Positions 55,122 through 64,000 are shown, counted from the first letter of the stretch. The stretch: 64,000 bases of DNA from Pantoea sp. (GCF_028283705.1 NZ_JAPWKD010000011.1:558001-622000), one strand, 5' to 3'. Numbers and translations: made by a program. The notes: generated from the sequence alone by a model not told the origin.

Positions 55122-56057
55122 TCAGCTCTGTGGCTGACGGATCAAACTGCTGGGGGTGTAACCAAAGGCCTTACGAAACGCCAGGCTGAAGTGCGACATA
55201 TCGCTAAAGCCGTGATCCATCGCCACCTGGGTGATATTGCGTGCTTTGCCTTCGGCCAGCGCTTTGTGGCTGGCCTGTAAGCGCTCCTGCCAGACAAAAT
55301 TCATCGGCGTGGTGCCATGGGCAGCAAATACCCGGCTGACGGTGCGTGGTGAAACATGATGTGCATTGGCGATTTGCGCTACGGACAAATCATGTTCGTG
55401 CAGATTCAGCCGCAAAAAGCTCACCATGCGCGAGAAAAGATCGGGTCTCAGCGCATCATCGCTTTTCTGCAAATTGAGGCTGACAGAAATCATATTCAGC
55501 AACGTGTTGGCGAATTGTTCTGTGAGAAAGGCATTCTCGCGCTCGGCGTTAAAGGAGAAGGTTTCGGTAAGCATTTGCCTGAGCGACAGCATGCCCGGAC
55601 GGGTGAGATCCAGCGCTTTTCCTGCCAGCCGGGCAATCGCCGGGGCCTCTTTTTCAATCATCGGACGTGGCAAATGGACGATATTGATCGCGACATTGTC
55701 CATCGCGAAATCAAACGGCGTGGCAGCATCATAAATCACCACATCACCGGCACTGACGTGTGAATGATTGTCGTTCTGACTGAGCGTGCCGGAACCGCTG
55801 CAGATATAGCCAAGATAGAAATCGTGATTGGGATGGCGGCGAATGCATTCCCGGGTGCGTTGCCACACCAGCGCGGTACGGGAAATATGGTTGGCGATAT
55901 CCACATGTCCCAGCATCGAATAGCCAAAACTCCCGGAAAATTCCCCGCTATGGGTTTGTCTGGCCTCGGCTTTGATCAGTCGTGAGCATACTGCATCACG
56001 CCAGGCATCGAAGCGATGACGGTTTTCCAGGTTATCGGTGGTGAAATTTTCTTTCAT
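55122..56057 (-). CDS. AraC-family regulator (FeaR-like)
   Basis: 311 residues. N-terminal AraC_binding_2-type domain (DNLENRHRFDAWRDAVCSRL, FYLGYICSGSGTLSQ), C-terminal helix-turn-helix pair (LSVAQIANAHHVSPRTVSRV, THVAMDHGFSDMSHFSLAFR-like, here ITQVAMDHGFSDMSHFSLAF). FeaR-type regulators govern amine and aldehyde catabolism. Downstream of an amidase gene on the same strand, and tail to tail with the ANTAR gene. Confidence 0.85.
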   Translation of the reverse strand: MKENFTTDNLENRHRFDAWRDAVCSRLIKAEARQTHSGEFSGSFGYSMLGHVDIANHISRTALVWQRTRECIRRHPNHDFYLGYICSGSGTLSQNDNHSHVSAGDVVIYDAATPFDFAMDNVAINIVHLPRPMIEKEAPAIARLAGKALDLTRPGMLSLRQMLTETFSFNAERENAFLTEQFANTLLNMISVSLNLQKSDDALRPDLFSRMVSFLRLNLHEHDLSVAQIANAHHVSPRTVSRVFAAHGTTPMNFVWQERLQASHKALAEGKARNITQVAMDHGFSDMSHFSLAFRKAFGYTPSSLIRQPQS

Positions 56058-56130
56058 GACAACGTCCCCTAAACATGGCGAAAAGGGCGGCAGTGGGAGA
56101 AATAAAGCAATTTTTGGGCCATGAAAGCGA

Positions 56131-56163
56131 CAAAAAAAGCCGCCGCGTCGGGGAGCGCGGCGG
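56131..56163 (-). terminator. Rho-independent terminator after amidase gene
   Basis: On the minus strand CCGCCGCG pairs with CGCGGCGG around CTCCCCGA and is followed by CTTTTTTT. It lies 15 bases past the amidase stop, so the FeaR-like gene probably has its own promoter. Confidence 0.9.
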
Positions 56164-56177
56164 GAAACGGAGCAGGT

Positions 56178-57572
56178 TTACAGGGCCGGATGTTTTTTAT
56201 GCCAGTCGGTAACCTGCTGATAAGCCCACGCGCCCTGAATCATGGTGGCTTCGGCAAAATGGGCGGCTACCAGCTGAAAGCCGATAGGCGCACCGGCCGC
56301 GGTCATGCCGCAGGGCAGCGTGATAGTGGGGTGGCCGCTGGCATCGAATGCACTGGTATAGCGCAGCACGCCGTTAAACAGTGCCTGATTGGTGCCAAAA
56401 CGGGTCATGGTGTCCCAGGTTAATCCGGCGAAAGCAGTGGCAGGAGCCAGTACCAGGTCCACCTTGCTGAACAGGGCGGAGATATCCCCGCGCAGTGCCG
56501 CCCGGCTGAGCAGCAAGCGTTGATATTCCAGTGCGGTAACCTGATGCCCCAGGTCCAGCAACCCGGCGAGACCCGGTCCATATTTCTCTTTCTGTGCCGG
56601 ATAGGTGTCCTCGTGCGCCAGCGCGGTTTCCACTGCACACAGCGCGCTCCATTCTGCTGCCGCTTGCTCGGTATCCGGCATGGTGATATCGACAAAGGTG
56701 GCACCGAGTTCACTCAGGGTGGCAATGGCAGACTGCAACGCGGCGCGGGTGTCGTCATCCACCTGATCCAGCGACCAGGCTTTATCGAGGCCGATACGCA
56801 GTTTGCTGACGCCGCGGGTCATCAGTGCCAGGTAGTCCGGCACCGGTTCACTGCTGGAGGTGGGGTCTTTCTCATCCCGTCCGGCAATCGCCTGCAACAT
56901 GGCGGCGGCATCCGCGGCGGAGCGTGCCATCGGGCCAATATGGTCGAGGGACGCTGCCAGTTCACAGGCACCGTGCCGGGTGACACGGCTCCAGGTGGGT
57001 TTGATGCCGGTCAGGCCGTTGGCGTTCGACGGAAAGCGGATCGAACCGCCGGTATCGGTACCTATCGCGCCGTAGCACAGACCCGCTGCGGTAGCGACGC
57101 CGGAGCCACTGGAGGAAACACCAGTCCACAACGCGCTACCCCACGGGTTGGTTGGGCGGGTTATCTCCGGGTGGTGATCGGCAAAGGCGCTTTCGGTTTG
57201 CGTCAGTTTGCCCATGATTACCGCTCCGGCCGCGCGGAAACGCTCCACCACTGTTGAGTCTTCCGCCGGATAGTGATCTTTGTGGATGATCATACCGTGG
57301 CTGGTGGGCGCGTCTTTGGTCCAGATCAGATCTTTCAGTGCGATGGGCACTCCATGTAGCGGGCCACGTAACGTGCCGCTGGCAATCTCGCTATCCGCTT
57401 CGGCGGCTTGTTTTAACGCGCTTTCACGCATCAGGTGAAAATAGCTGTGCAGCGTTTTGTCCAGCGTATCGATACGCGCCAGCAGGGCGGTAGTGACCTC
57501 AACCGAGGTGATTTCACGCGACTGAATCAGGCGGCCAATTTCCAGCAAACTTTTGTAGTGCAGGTTGTTCAT
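56178..57572 (-). CDS. Amidase signature family hydrolase
   Basis: 464 residues from the ATG at 57572 (AGGAAAG upstream). The triad is readable as Lys in PIALKDLIWT, the Gly/Ser loop GVSSSGSGVATAAGLCYGAIG, and the nucleophile in DTGGSIRFPSNANG. The last is the G-T-D-T-G-G-S-I-R form common in amidases. Next to an amide/urea importer and ANTAR regulator, so it plausibly hydrolyses the imported amide to ammonium and an acid. Confidence 0.9.
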   Translation of the reverse strand: MNNLHYKSLLEIGRLIQSREITSVEVTTALLARIDTLDKTLHSYFHLMRESALKQAAEADSEIASGTLRGPLHGVPIALKDLIWTKDAPTSHGMIIHKDHYPAEDSTVVERFRAAGAVIMGKLTQTESAFADHHPEITRPTNPWGSALWTGVSSSGSGVATAAGLCYGAIGTDTGGSIRFPSNANGLTGIKPTWSRVTRHGACELAASLDHIGPMARSAADAAAMLQAIAGRDEKDPTSSSEPVPDYLALMTRGVSKLRIGLDKAWSLDQVDDDTRAALQSAIATLSELGATFVDITMPDTEQAAAEWSALCAVETALAHEDTYPAQKEKYGPGLAGLLDLGHQVTALEYQRLLLSRAALRGDISALFSKVDLVLAPATAFAGLTWDTMTRFGTNQALFNGVLRYTSAFDASGHPTITLPCGMTAAGAPIGFQLVAAHFAEATMIQGAWAYQQVTDWHKKHPAL

Positions 57573-57991
57573 CGTGTGCTTTCCTCGCAGAAAAATGTGG
57601 ATGAACAACAACGTAAAGCAGACGTGCCAGCCCGGCTTTGTTAAGCCGGACAACCGCTGTGCCAGGAATGACAGGGCGTGTAGCGGCGCAATTTATTGCG
57701 CTGTTGCTGTGGTGCGGAGGTTAAAGGCGCGCGATAAATCGCACCGCTACAATTTGGTGCGAAGCTGATATATATATTTTGCCATTACTTAGCGATATTT
57801 CTTTTTAAGAAAAATATTATCGTTCTTACTATTAAAATGCATGTGTCTGCGCCTGAAATAAAAGTTATCTCAATAATGAAAAACCTTGTGTGGATATAGC
57901 ATAACCGCGCTATTTACTTGTTTTATTCCCGCTGCCTATTATCGCTTCCATTCGGTTGTTTCCCCCAGATTCGCCAAAAGTGAAATAAATC
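57573..57991. other. Intergenic region between amidase and sulfur operon
   Basis: About 419 bases between divergent operons. The left part has the REP-like element at 57680-57750; the right part (57751-57991) is AT-rich and should contain the sulfur-operon promoter. I see nothing else firm. Confidence 0.6.
57680..57750. repeat. REP-like element, copy 6: paired inverted units
   Basis: GTAGCGGCGCAATTTATTGC at 57680-57699 and, about 30 bases on, GCGCGATAAATCGCACCGCT to 57750. They are opposite-facing units of the dispersed family, forming a BIME-like pair. Confidence 0.83.
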
Positions 57992-59167
57992 ATGACGAAA
58001 ATATTAAGTAATGACGCTGAAGCGCTTGACGCTGCACGCCATCTGGCGGAACAGGCAAAAGCGGGTGCGATCGAGCGCGATCAGCAACGTATTTATCCCA
58101 CTGCTTTGTTGAATCAATTTACCCAGCTGGGGCTGGGTAGTATCAGTGTGCCGCGCCAGTTCGGCGGGGCTGGTTTATCATTCCGGACCGTGGCGGAAGT
58201 ATTCCGCCTGATTTCTGCCAGCGATCCGTCGCTGGGACAAATTCCACAAAATCATTTCGGCCTGATTCAATTCATCCTTGGTGAAGGAGCGCCAGAACAG
58301 CAGCAACGTTTGCTGAGTGCCGTGGTCAGTGGCAAGCGGCTTGGCAACGGCGGACCAGAAAAAAATACCCGTCATACCCGTGATGTGCAGGCACGGCTAG
58401 TTACAACGTCACAGGGGTTGCAACTTACCGGCGAGAAATTCTACTCCACAGGGGCGTTATTCGCTGACATCCTGGTAACGACCGCGATTCATGATCGACA
58501 GCCGGTGATGGCGTTTATCCCGCAGCCCGCCGCAGGTGTTGAGATAGTCGATGACTGGTCGGGGATGGGGCAACGCACCACCGCCAGCGGGACGGTCCGA
58601 TTGCAGCAGGTGGCAGTGGATCCCCAATTGGTGATGCCGTTGCCGGCACCGGAAAAACCCACGCTGCGCGGCGCAGTATCACAACTGATTCAGGCGGCTA
58701 TTGATGCCGGTATCGCGCAGGGCGCGCTGGATGATGCGCTGTCGTTTGTACGCAGCAGTTCTCGCCCGTGGGTGGATGCTGGTGTCACCCGTAATGCAGA
58801 CGATCCCTACATCATTGCCGATGTTGGTCGCCTCAGTACCGAGCTGACGGCGGCAAATGTCTTGCTGGCACGCGCTGCGCAGGTGCTGGATAGCATCGAT
58901 CAACAATCTCTGACGGCGGAAAACTGTGCGCAGGCATCGATAGCGGTCGCTGAAGCCAAAGTACTGACCACCGAGGTTGCGTTACGCGCCAGTGAAAAGT
59001 TGCTCGAATGGGGTGGCAGCCGCGCCACTTTGCTGCGGCATGGCCTCGATCGCCACTGGCGCAATGCGCGCACCCACACCCTGCATGACCCGGTGCGCTG
59101 GAAAACCCATGCCATCGGCAACTACTACCTCAATGCAGTGCTACCGGCACGCCATGCCTGGATTTAA
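57992..59167 (+). CDS. SfnB-family FMN-dependent acyl-CoA dehydrogenase-like monooxygenase 1
   Basis: 391 residues; weak ribosome site before the ATG at 57992. Acyl-CoA dehydrogenase fold, close to SfnB/DszC-like sulfur-acquisition oxidoreductases: LGLGSISVPRQFGGAGLSFR, GQIPQNHFGLIQF, TGEKFYSTGALFADI, VDDWSGMGQRTTASGT and the ending RHWRNARTHTLHDPVRWK. These enzymes oxidise organosulfur compounds to release sulfite. Tandem with a paralog 9 bases downstream and co-operonic with a flavin monooxygenase and a methionine-type importer. Confidence 0.88.
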   Translation: MTKILSNDAEALDAARHLAEQAKAGAIERDQQRIYPTALLNQFTQLGLGSISVPRQFGGAGLSFRTVAEVFRLISASDPSLGQIPQNHFGLIQFILGEGAPEQQQRLLSAVVSGKRLGNGGPEKNTRHTRDVQARLVTTSQGLQLTGEKFYSTGALFADILVTTAIHDRQPVMAFIPQPAAGVEIVDDWSGMGQRTTASGTVRLQQVAVDPQLVMPLPAPEKPTLRGAVSQLIQAAIDAGIAQGALDDALSFVRSSSRPWVDAGVTRNADDPYIIADVGRLSTELTAANVLLARAAQVLDSIDQQSLTAENCAQASIAVAEAKVLTTEVALRASEKLLEWGGSRATLLRHGLDRHWRNARTHTLHDPVRWKTHAIGNYYLNAVLPARHAWI

Positions 59168-59176
59168 GGAGCAATC

Positions 59177-60367
59177 ATGACCCAGGTTCAGCCCAAACAA
59201 CCCGCTGCACACCTTGCTGATGCACAACAGGCGCTGGCGGCAGCGCAGCAACTGGCTGCACAGTACCGACGCGATGCCGCGTTGCGTGATCGTGAACGCC
59301 AGTTGCCCCATGCTGAGTTACAGCAGTTTTTCGCTGCTGGTCTGGGGGCGATTACCGTGCCTCGGGCCTATGGTGGCATCGCCATCCCCTCGGGGTTGCT
59401 GGCGCAGATTGTTGCCATTGTCAGCGAGGCGGATGCTGCCATCGGCCAGGTACCGCAAAATCACTTCTACGCGCTGGAGGTGCTGCGCGTTAATGGCAGC
59501 CCGGCGCAGCAGCAGCGCTTGTATGAAGAAGTGCTGGCGGGCGTGCATCTGGGTAATGCGCTGGCGGAATTTAGTTCCCCAACGGCGCATCAGCGCAGCA
59601 CGCGCATCGCCGCTGGGCAGCTCAACGGCAGCAAGTTTTACGCCACCGGCGCGTTATTTGCGGACCGTATCCCCACCGCTGCGCGCGGTGATGACGATAA
59701 AGAACAATTGGTGTTTGTCCCGCGCCATCAGGCGGGCGTCAGCGTTATTGATGACTGGAGCGGCTTTGGTCAACGCACCACCGGTAGCGGCAGCGTACAG
59801 TTTGTTGATGTCGCCGTCAGCGCGGCTGATGTGGTGCCATTCCAGACCGCTTTTGAACGACCCACGACGGTTGGTCCCTTTGCCCAGATCCTGCATGCGG
59901 CCATTGATCAGGGCATCGCGCGGGCGGCTTTTAACGACATGCTGGATTTTCTGCGGCAGCGGGCACGTCCGTGGCCGGACAGCGGCGTTGAACGTGCCGT
60001 TGACGATCCGCTGACGCTGGATCGCACCGGCCGCCTCGCGGCGCGGCTATCCGCGGGTGATGCGTTGCTGGCACTGGCGGGGGAGGCTGTTGATAGCGCA
60101 CAACAACAACCCACGGCAGAAAGCGTGGCGACGGCGTCGGTCGAGGTGGCGAAAGCACGGGCGTGGACTACGGAAGTGGCGCTGGAAGCCGGTAATTTGT
60201 TGTTCGAACTGGGTGGCTCACGTGCCAGCCTGCGTGAACACAATCTTGATCGTCACTGGCGCAATGCGCGCACTCATACCCTGCATGACCCGGTACGCTG
60301 GAAATATCCGGCGATTGGTAACTATCTGCTGAATGGCGTGTTACCGCCGCGTCGGGGGACATTATGA
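59177..60367 (+). CDS. SfnB-family FMN-dependent acyl-CoA dehydrogenase-like monooxygenase 2
   Basis: 396 residues, paralog of the preceding protein along its whole length: GLGAITVPRAYGGIAIPSG, GQVPQNHFYALE, NGSKFYATGALFADRI, IDDWSGFGQRTTGSGSV, RHWRNARTHTLHDPVRW. Both have the SfnB-type C-terminus. It overlaps the next gene by ATGA. The two may act on different substrates or as a heteromeric pair, which sequence cannot decide. Confidence 0.88.
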   Translation: MTQVQPKQPAAHLADAQQALAAAQQLAAQYRRDAALRDRERQLPHAELQQFFAAGLGAITVPRAYGGIAIPSGLLAQIVAIVSEADAAIGQVPQNHFYALEVLRVNGSPAQQQRLYEEVLAGVHLGNALAEFSSPTAHQRSTRIAAGQLNGSKFYATGALFADRIPTAARGDDDKEQLVFVPRHQAGVSVIDDWSGFGQRTTGSGSVQFVDVAVSAADVVPFQTAFERPTTVGPFAQILHAAIDQGIARAAFNDMLDFLRQRARPWPDSGVERAVDDPLTLDRTGRLAARLSAGDALLALAGEAVDSAQQQPTAESVATASVEVAKARAWTTEVALEAGNLLFELGGSRASLREHNLDRHWRNARTHTLHDPVRWKYPAIGNYLLNGVLPPRRGTL

Positions 60368-61725
60368 GCCACAAGCAGATTCTGCTGAACGCTTTCAATA
60401 TGAACTGCGTGGGCCACATCCATCACGGTATGTGGACGCATCCGCAGGATCGTTCCGTCGATTTCAATTCACTGACCTACTGGACCGATCTCGCCCGTCT
60501 GCTGGAGCGCGGCTTATTTGATGGCATTTTTATCGCCGACATCCTCGGCGTCTACGACGTTTATCAGCAGGGTATTGATCTCACGGCCAGCGAGTCGATT
60601 CAGTTGCCGGTGAACGACCCGCTGATGCTGGTTTCCGCTATGGCGAGCGTCACACAGCATCTGGGTTTCGGCGTCACGGCCAACCTGAGCTATGAAGCGC
60701 CATATGCTTTTGCCCGCCGTCTCTCGACGCTCGATCATCTGACGCAGGGGCGCATTGGCTGGAACATTGTCACCGGCTACCTCGATAGCGCCGCCCGCGC
60801 GATGGGCCAGCGCCAGTTACTGGACCACGATCGCCGTTACGATCAGGCCGATGAGTTTCTGGATGTGGTGTATCAGTTGTGGGAAGGCAGCTGGCAGGAC
60901 GATGCACTGGTGGTGGATAGGCAACGACGGCTGTACGCCGATGCGCAGAAAATTCATCAGATAAACCATCAGGGCGAGTTTTATCAGGTGCAGGGCTATC
61001 ACCTGAGCAGCCCGTCGCCGCAGCGCACGCCGTTATTATTTCAGGCGGGTAGCTCGGCACGCGGGATGCAATTTGCGGCGCGTCATGCCGAATGCAGTTT
61101 TGTTAATGCCAGCTCCCCGGCAGTGATGCGTCAGCAAACTCAGCGGCTGCGTCAGGCTGCAGTGGATGCCGGGAGGCTGGCTGAGGATCTACGCATTTTT
61201 ATGGGTGTCAGCGTGATTGTCGCCCCTACCGAACGCGAAGCGCAGGAGAAGTATCGCAGCTATCTCGCCTACGCCAGCCCAGAGGCGGGGATCGCTCACT
61301 TCTCCAGTTCGATTGGCATGGATCTGGCCGCTTTCGGGCTTGATGAGCCGATTACCAGCGGCGACACGCGGGCGATTGAATCAGTGAGCAAAGCCTACAG
61401 CGGCTGGACACGTCGGCGTCTGCTGGAGCAACACGCGATGGGCAGCCGTTATCCGCTGGTGATGGGTAACCCTGCGCAGGTGGCGGAGCAACTGATCAAC
61501 TGGATCGACGAAGGGGATATTGATGGTTTCAACCTGACGCGCATCCTCAATCCACAAAGTTATCAGGATTTTATTGATTTAGTTGTGCCAGAACTTCAGC
61601 AGCGTGAACGCTATAAAACCGCCTATCAACCCGGTTCAATGCGTAAAAAGATTTTTCAGCATCAGGACCGTCTGCCCGATCGCCATCCGGCGGCACGCTG
61701 GCGGCTTGCGACCAACCTTCGTTAA
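60364..61725 (+). CDS. NtaA/DmoA-family FMN-dependent monooxygenase
   Basis: 453 residues. Luciferase-like monooxygenase of the NtaA/SnaA/DszA/DmoA group: LLNAFNMNCVGHIHHGMWTH start, FDGIFIADILGVYDVYQQ, LDHLTQGRIGWNIVTGYLDSAARAMG-type central block (LTQGRIGWNIVTGYL), and QAGSSARGMQFAARHAECSF. Uses reduced FMN to oxygenate chelators or organosulfur compounds such as dimethyl sulfide. In this operon an organosulfur substrate is most likely. A flavin reductase is not encoded in the window. Confidence 0.89.
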   Translation: MSHKQILLNAFNMNCVGHIHHGMWTHPQDRSVDFNSLTYWTDLARLLERGLFDGIFIADILGVYDVYQQGIDLTASESIQLPVNDPLMLVSAMASVTQHLGFGVTANLSYEAPYAFARRLSTLDHLTQGRIGWNIVTGYLDSAARAMGQRQLLDHDRRYDQADEFLDVVYQLWEGSWQDDALVVDRQRRLYADAQKIHQINHQGEFYQVQGYHLSSPSPQRTPLLFQAGSSARGMQFAARHAECSFVNASSPAVMRQQTQRLRQAAVDAGRLAEDLRIFMGVSVIVAPTEREAQEKYRSYLAYASPEAGIAHFSSSIGMDLAAFGLDEPITSGDTRAIESVSKAYSGWTRRRLLEQHAMGSRYPLVMGNPAQVAEQLINWIDEGDIDGFNLTRILNPQSYQDFIDLVVPELQQRERYKTAYQPGSMRKKIFQHQDRLPDRHPAARWRLATNLR

Positions 61726-61748
61726 TCCATTGACCTCAGGGAATTGCT

Positions 61749-62546
61749 ATGAAAATTGCGTTAAAACTGGCCGCTGCGTTGCTGGCTGTAAGCTCGGTAG
61801 CGAGTGCTGCTAATTACAGCGGCCCGTTAAAAGTCGGCACTACCGCAGCCTTTGCTCCGCCGCTGGAAACCGCCGTTGCTGAAGCAAAAAAGCAGGGGCT
61901 TGATGTCCAGCTGGTGGAGTTTACCGACTGGACCGCACCCAATGTCAGCGTGGAAAATGGCGATATCGATGTCAATTTATTCCAGCATAAACCTTTCCTT
62001 GAAAACGCTAACAAAGAGGGCGGTTTCCATCTGGTGCCTTACGCGCCTGCCATCATCAATAACATCGGCCTGTACTCGAAAAAGCATACCTCGCTGGACC
62101 AAATCCCGCAGGGTGGCACGGTCGCCATCGCCAATGACCCGATTAACGGTGCACGCGGTCTGCTGCTGTTGCAAAAGGCCGGGTTGATTACCTTAAAACC
62201 CGGCGTCGGTCTCAAAGCCACCGTTGATGATATCGCCAGCAACCCAAAAGATTTGAAGATTATCGAAGTTGAGGCGGTGCAGCTGTCGCGCTCACTGGAT
62301 GAAGTTGACCTCGCGCAGGGCTATCCACACTACCTGCGTCTGGCGAAAACCATCGATCCGGAAAAAGCCTTGCTGTTTGATGGCCTGGAACACCCGGAGT
62401 ATGTCATTCAGTTCGTGATTCGCGACGGTCATCAGGACGATCCGCGTCTGGCGAAGTTTGTCGATATCTACCAACACTCGCCAGTGGTGCGCGCCAAACT
62501 GGACAGTTTCTACGGCAAGCTGTACCAGCCAGGCTGGAGCCAGTAA
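61749..62546 (+). CDS. MetQ-like substrate-binding protein
   Basis: 265 residues from the ATG at 61749. Signal peptide to about VASA-ANYS with no lipobox Cys, so it would be a soluble periplasmic protein, unlike lipoprotein MetQ. NlpA-family marks: LKVGTTAAFAPPLETAVAEA, DVNLFQHKPFLENANKE, VAIANDPINGARGLLLLQKAG, YLRLAKTIDPEKALLFDGLE. Binds methionine-like or other organosulfur ligands for the next two genes. Confidence 0.9.
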   Translation: MKIALKLAAALLAVSSVASAANYSGPLKVGTTAAFAPPLETAVAEAKKQGLDVQLVEFTDWTAPNVSVENGDIDVNLFQHKPFLENANKEGGFHLVPYAPAIINNIGLYSKKHTSLDQIPQGGTVAIANDPINGARGLLLLQKAGLITLKPGVGLKATVDDIASNPKDLKIIEVEAVQLSRSLDEVDLAQGYPHYLRLAKTIDPEKALLFDGLEHPEYVIQFVIRDGHQDDPRLAKFVDIYQHSPVVRAKLDSFYGKLYQPGWSQ

Positions 62547-62548
62547 GC

Positions 62549-63649
62549 ATGGTCAGCCTGACGTTGCCCGGCGAACAGGATGCCTTGCTGGAACAGACGC
62601 GCGAGGGATCGGGCAAGGCGCATGTGCAGATCCGCGACTTAACGAAACGCTACGCCGGGCAGACGCAGGAGGCGTTGAAAGATATCAACCTGCAGGTTAA
62701 GCGGGGGGAGATTTTCGGCATTATTGGTCGCAGCGGAGCCGGTAAATCCACGCTGATCCGTTGCCTCAATCGGCTGGAAGCGCCGACGGCCGGGCAGGTG
62801 GTTATCGATGGTATCGACCTTGGCACACTGAGCGATCGCCAACTGGTGCAGTGGCGACGCCGCACCGGCATGATCTTCCAGCATTTCAATTTATTGTCGG
62901 CGAAAACGGTACGGGAAAACATCGAGCTGCCGATGAAGGTGGCCGGAGTGCCCGTTGCACAACGCCAGCGCAAAGTTGATGAATTGCTGGCACTGGTGGG
63001 GTTGGAACAGCGCCAGCACGCCTGGCCCGCGCAACTTTCTGGCGGGCAAAAGCAGCGCGTCGGCATTGCCCGCGCGCTGGTGCATGACCCGGAATTGCTG
63101 CTGTGTGATGAGGCCACCTCGGCACTCGACCCGGAAACCACCCGCGCCATTCTGGCGCTGCTCAGGAAAATTAATCAGCAGCGCCATATCACCATCGTGC
63201 TGATCACCCATGAAATGGACGTGGTGCACGATCTTTGCCATCAGGTGGCGGTGATCGATCAGGGTGAGATTATCGAACGTGGTCCGGTGTGGCAGGTGTA
63301 TAGCGATCCGCAACACGAAACCACCCGCCAGCTGCTCAACCCACAATATCAGGCGCTGCCGGAATATCTTGTGCCATTGCTTACGCCACAACGTCAGCAG
63401 GCCGATTCACGTTTGCTGGTACGGCTGCGCTATACCGGGCAGGGCGCGTTACCGGATATCGGTGCACTCAGCCAGCGCGTCGCGGGGGAAGTAACCTTGC
63501 TGTTTAGCGCTATTGAGTGGGTGGAAAATAAACCCACCGGCCAGCTGCTGGTGCTGCTGGATGTACGTCATGACGCGCCGAACGTGCAGCAGGCGCTGAA
63601 CGGCATGGCAGACCAACTGGAGATTGCAGGTTATGTCACTGGGCTTTGA
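62549..63649 (+). CDS. MetN-like ABC transporter ATP-binding protein
   Basis: 366 residues; GGAG ten bases before the ATG at 62549. Walker A GRSGAGKST, signature LSGGQKQRVGIARAL, Walker B LLLCDEATSALDPE, H-loop VLITHEMDVVHDL. A C-terminal extension (about 275-366) matches the NIL ligand-sensing domain position of MetN, which in MetNI gives trans-inhibition by methionine. Start overlaps nothing; the end overlaps the permease start by 17 bases. Confidence 0.91.
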   Translation: MVSLTLPGEQDALLEQTREGSGKAHVQIRDLTKRYAGQTQEALKDINLQVKRGEIFGIIGRSGAGKSTLIRCLNRLEAPTAGQVVIDGIDLGTLSDRQLVQWRRRTGMIFQHFNLLSAKTVRENIELPMKVAGVPVAQRQRKVDELLALVGLEQRQHAWPAQLSGGQKQRVGIARALVHDPELLLCDEATSALDPETTRAILALLRKINQQRHITIVLITHEMDVVHDLCHQVAVIDQGEIIERGPVWQVYSDPQHETTRQLLNPQYQALPEYLVPLLTPQRQQADSRLLVRLRYTGQGALPDIGALSQRVAGEVTLLFSAIEWVENKPTGQLLVLLDVRHDAPNVQQALNGMADQLEIAGYVTGL

Positions 63650-64000
63650 ACGTTTGTGGACCGGATTGCTGGATACCTTGTTAATGGTCGGGGTGTCGTC
63701 GCTATTCGCGCTGGCGCTGGGGTTACCGATGGCGGTGATCCTGGTGGTGACGGGGCGAGGCGACTTGTTCCCCAATCCGCTGCTGAATCGTCTGCTTGGC
63801 TGGCTGGTGAATCTGTTTCGCTCTATCCCGTTTCTGATTCTGATGGTAGCGCTGATTCCGTTTACCCGCTGGGTGGTTGGCACCACCTATGGCGTGTGGG
63901 CGGCGACAGTGCCGTTGACGCTGGCGGCGACACCCTTTTTTGCGCGGATTGCCGAGGTCAGCCTGCGTGAAGTGGATAAAGGGCTGACTGAAGCGGCGCA
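63633..64000 (+). CDS. MetI-like ABC transporter permease, truncated by window end
   Basis: First 122 codons only, from the ATG at 63633. Hydrophobic segments around LLDTLLMVGVSSLFALALGL and VNLFRSIPFLILMVALIPFT and the coupling region ARIAEVSLREVDKGLTEAA match MetI. Completes the importer of the organosulfur operon. Confidence 0.9.
   Translation, partial: MSLGFERLWTGLLDTLLMVGVSSLFALALGLPMAVILVVTGRGDLFPNPLLNRLLGWLVNLFRSIPFLILMVALIPFTRWVVGTTYGVWAATVPLTLAATPFFARIAEVSLREVDKGLTEAA

Overview
This 64 kb window looks like accessory, largely metabolic DNA from a Pantoea-type enterobacterium (Erwiniaceae). The reasons are the GC-rich enterobacterial coding style, an NfsB that closely resembles the E. 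coli protein, and a thiS-thiG-thiF block. I recall that Pantoea species carry thiOSGF on their large shared plasmid (LPP-1), so a megaplasmid origin is a reasonable inference, but no replicon gene is visible. I see no tRNA, rRNA, CRISPR array, prophage or intact IS element.

Layout. 1-4.2 kb: end of a thiamine thiazole operon (thiS-thiG-thiF) running into a ThiXYZ-type pyrimidine ABC importer. 4.3-11.6 kb: a lipoprotein, a LysE exporter with a broken start, an AcoR-like sigma-54 activator facing a butanediol-type dehydrogenase that has a recognisable sigma-54 promoter and upstream palindromes, a LysR/quinone oxidoreductase pair, and nfsB. 11.7-18.3 kb: a three-gene, AT-richer operon of SopA/NleL-like (HECT-type E3 ubiquitin ligase) effector genes. 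18.6-32.3 kb: an amino-acid-binding protein, a DUF2817 enzyme, a 2OG oxygenase, five LysR/AraC regulators with their target enzymes, and a pair of RhiA-like paralogs followed by a small secreted protein. 32.4-41.1 kb: two divergent catabolic operons (NCS1 permease, GMC oxidoreductase and aldehyde dehydrogenase; flavin monooxygenase, RidA, DUF1028 and M20 deacetylase). 41.2-49.6 kb: further SopA-like genes: one intact, one pseudogene, and one 1162-residue protein in which a kinase-like but catalytically degenerate N-terminal domain precedes the pentapeptide and HECT-like parts. 49.7-57.6 kb: an amide/urea ABC transporter operon with an ANTAR antiterminator gene, an ANTAR-type RNA leader, a FeaR-like regulator and an amidase. 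57.9-64 kb: an organosulfur acquisition operon (two SfnB-like enzymes, an NtaA/DmoA-type monooxygenase, a MetQNI-type importer) that runs off the right edge.

The most notable content is the family of six SopA-like loci within 38 kb. Two keep the catalytic cysteine in the standard F-T-C context, one (the fusion) keeps a cysteine at the equivalent distance from the C-terminus, two have Asp or His there, and one is a deletion/frameshift remnant. No type III secretion gene is in the window, so delivery is unproven. A second notable signal is the ANTAR leader: two hairpins with identical AGCGTT hexaloops upstream of the amide-transport operon, whose downstream end encodes an AmiR-like ANTAR protein. 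A REP-like element with a GCGCGATAAATCGCGC core recurs at least six times, often at operon ends and next to the effector-like genes.
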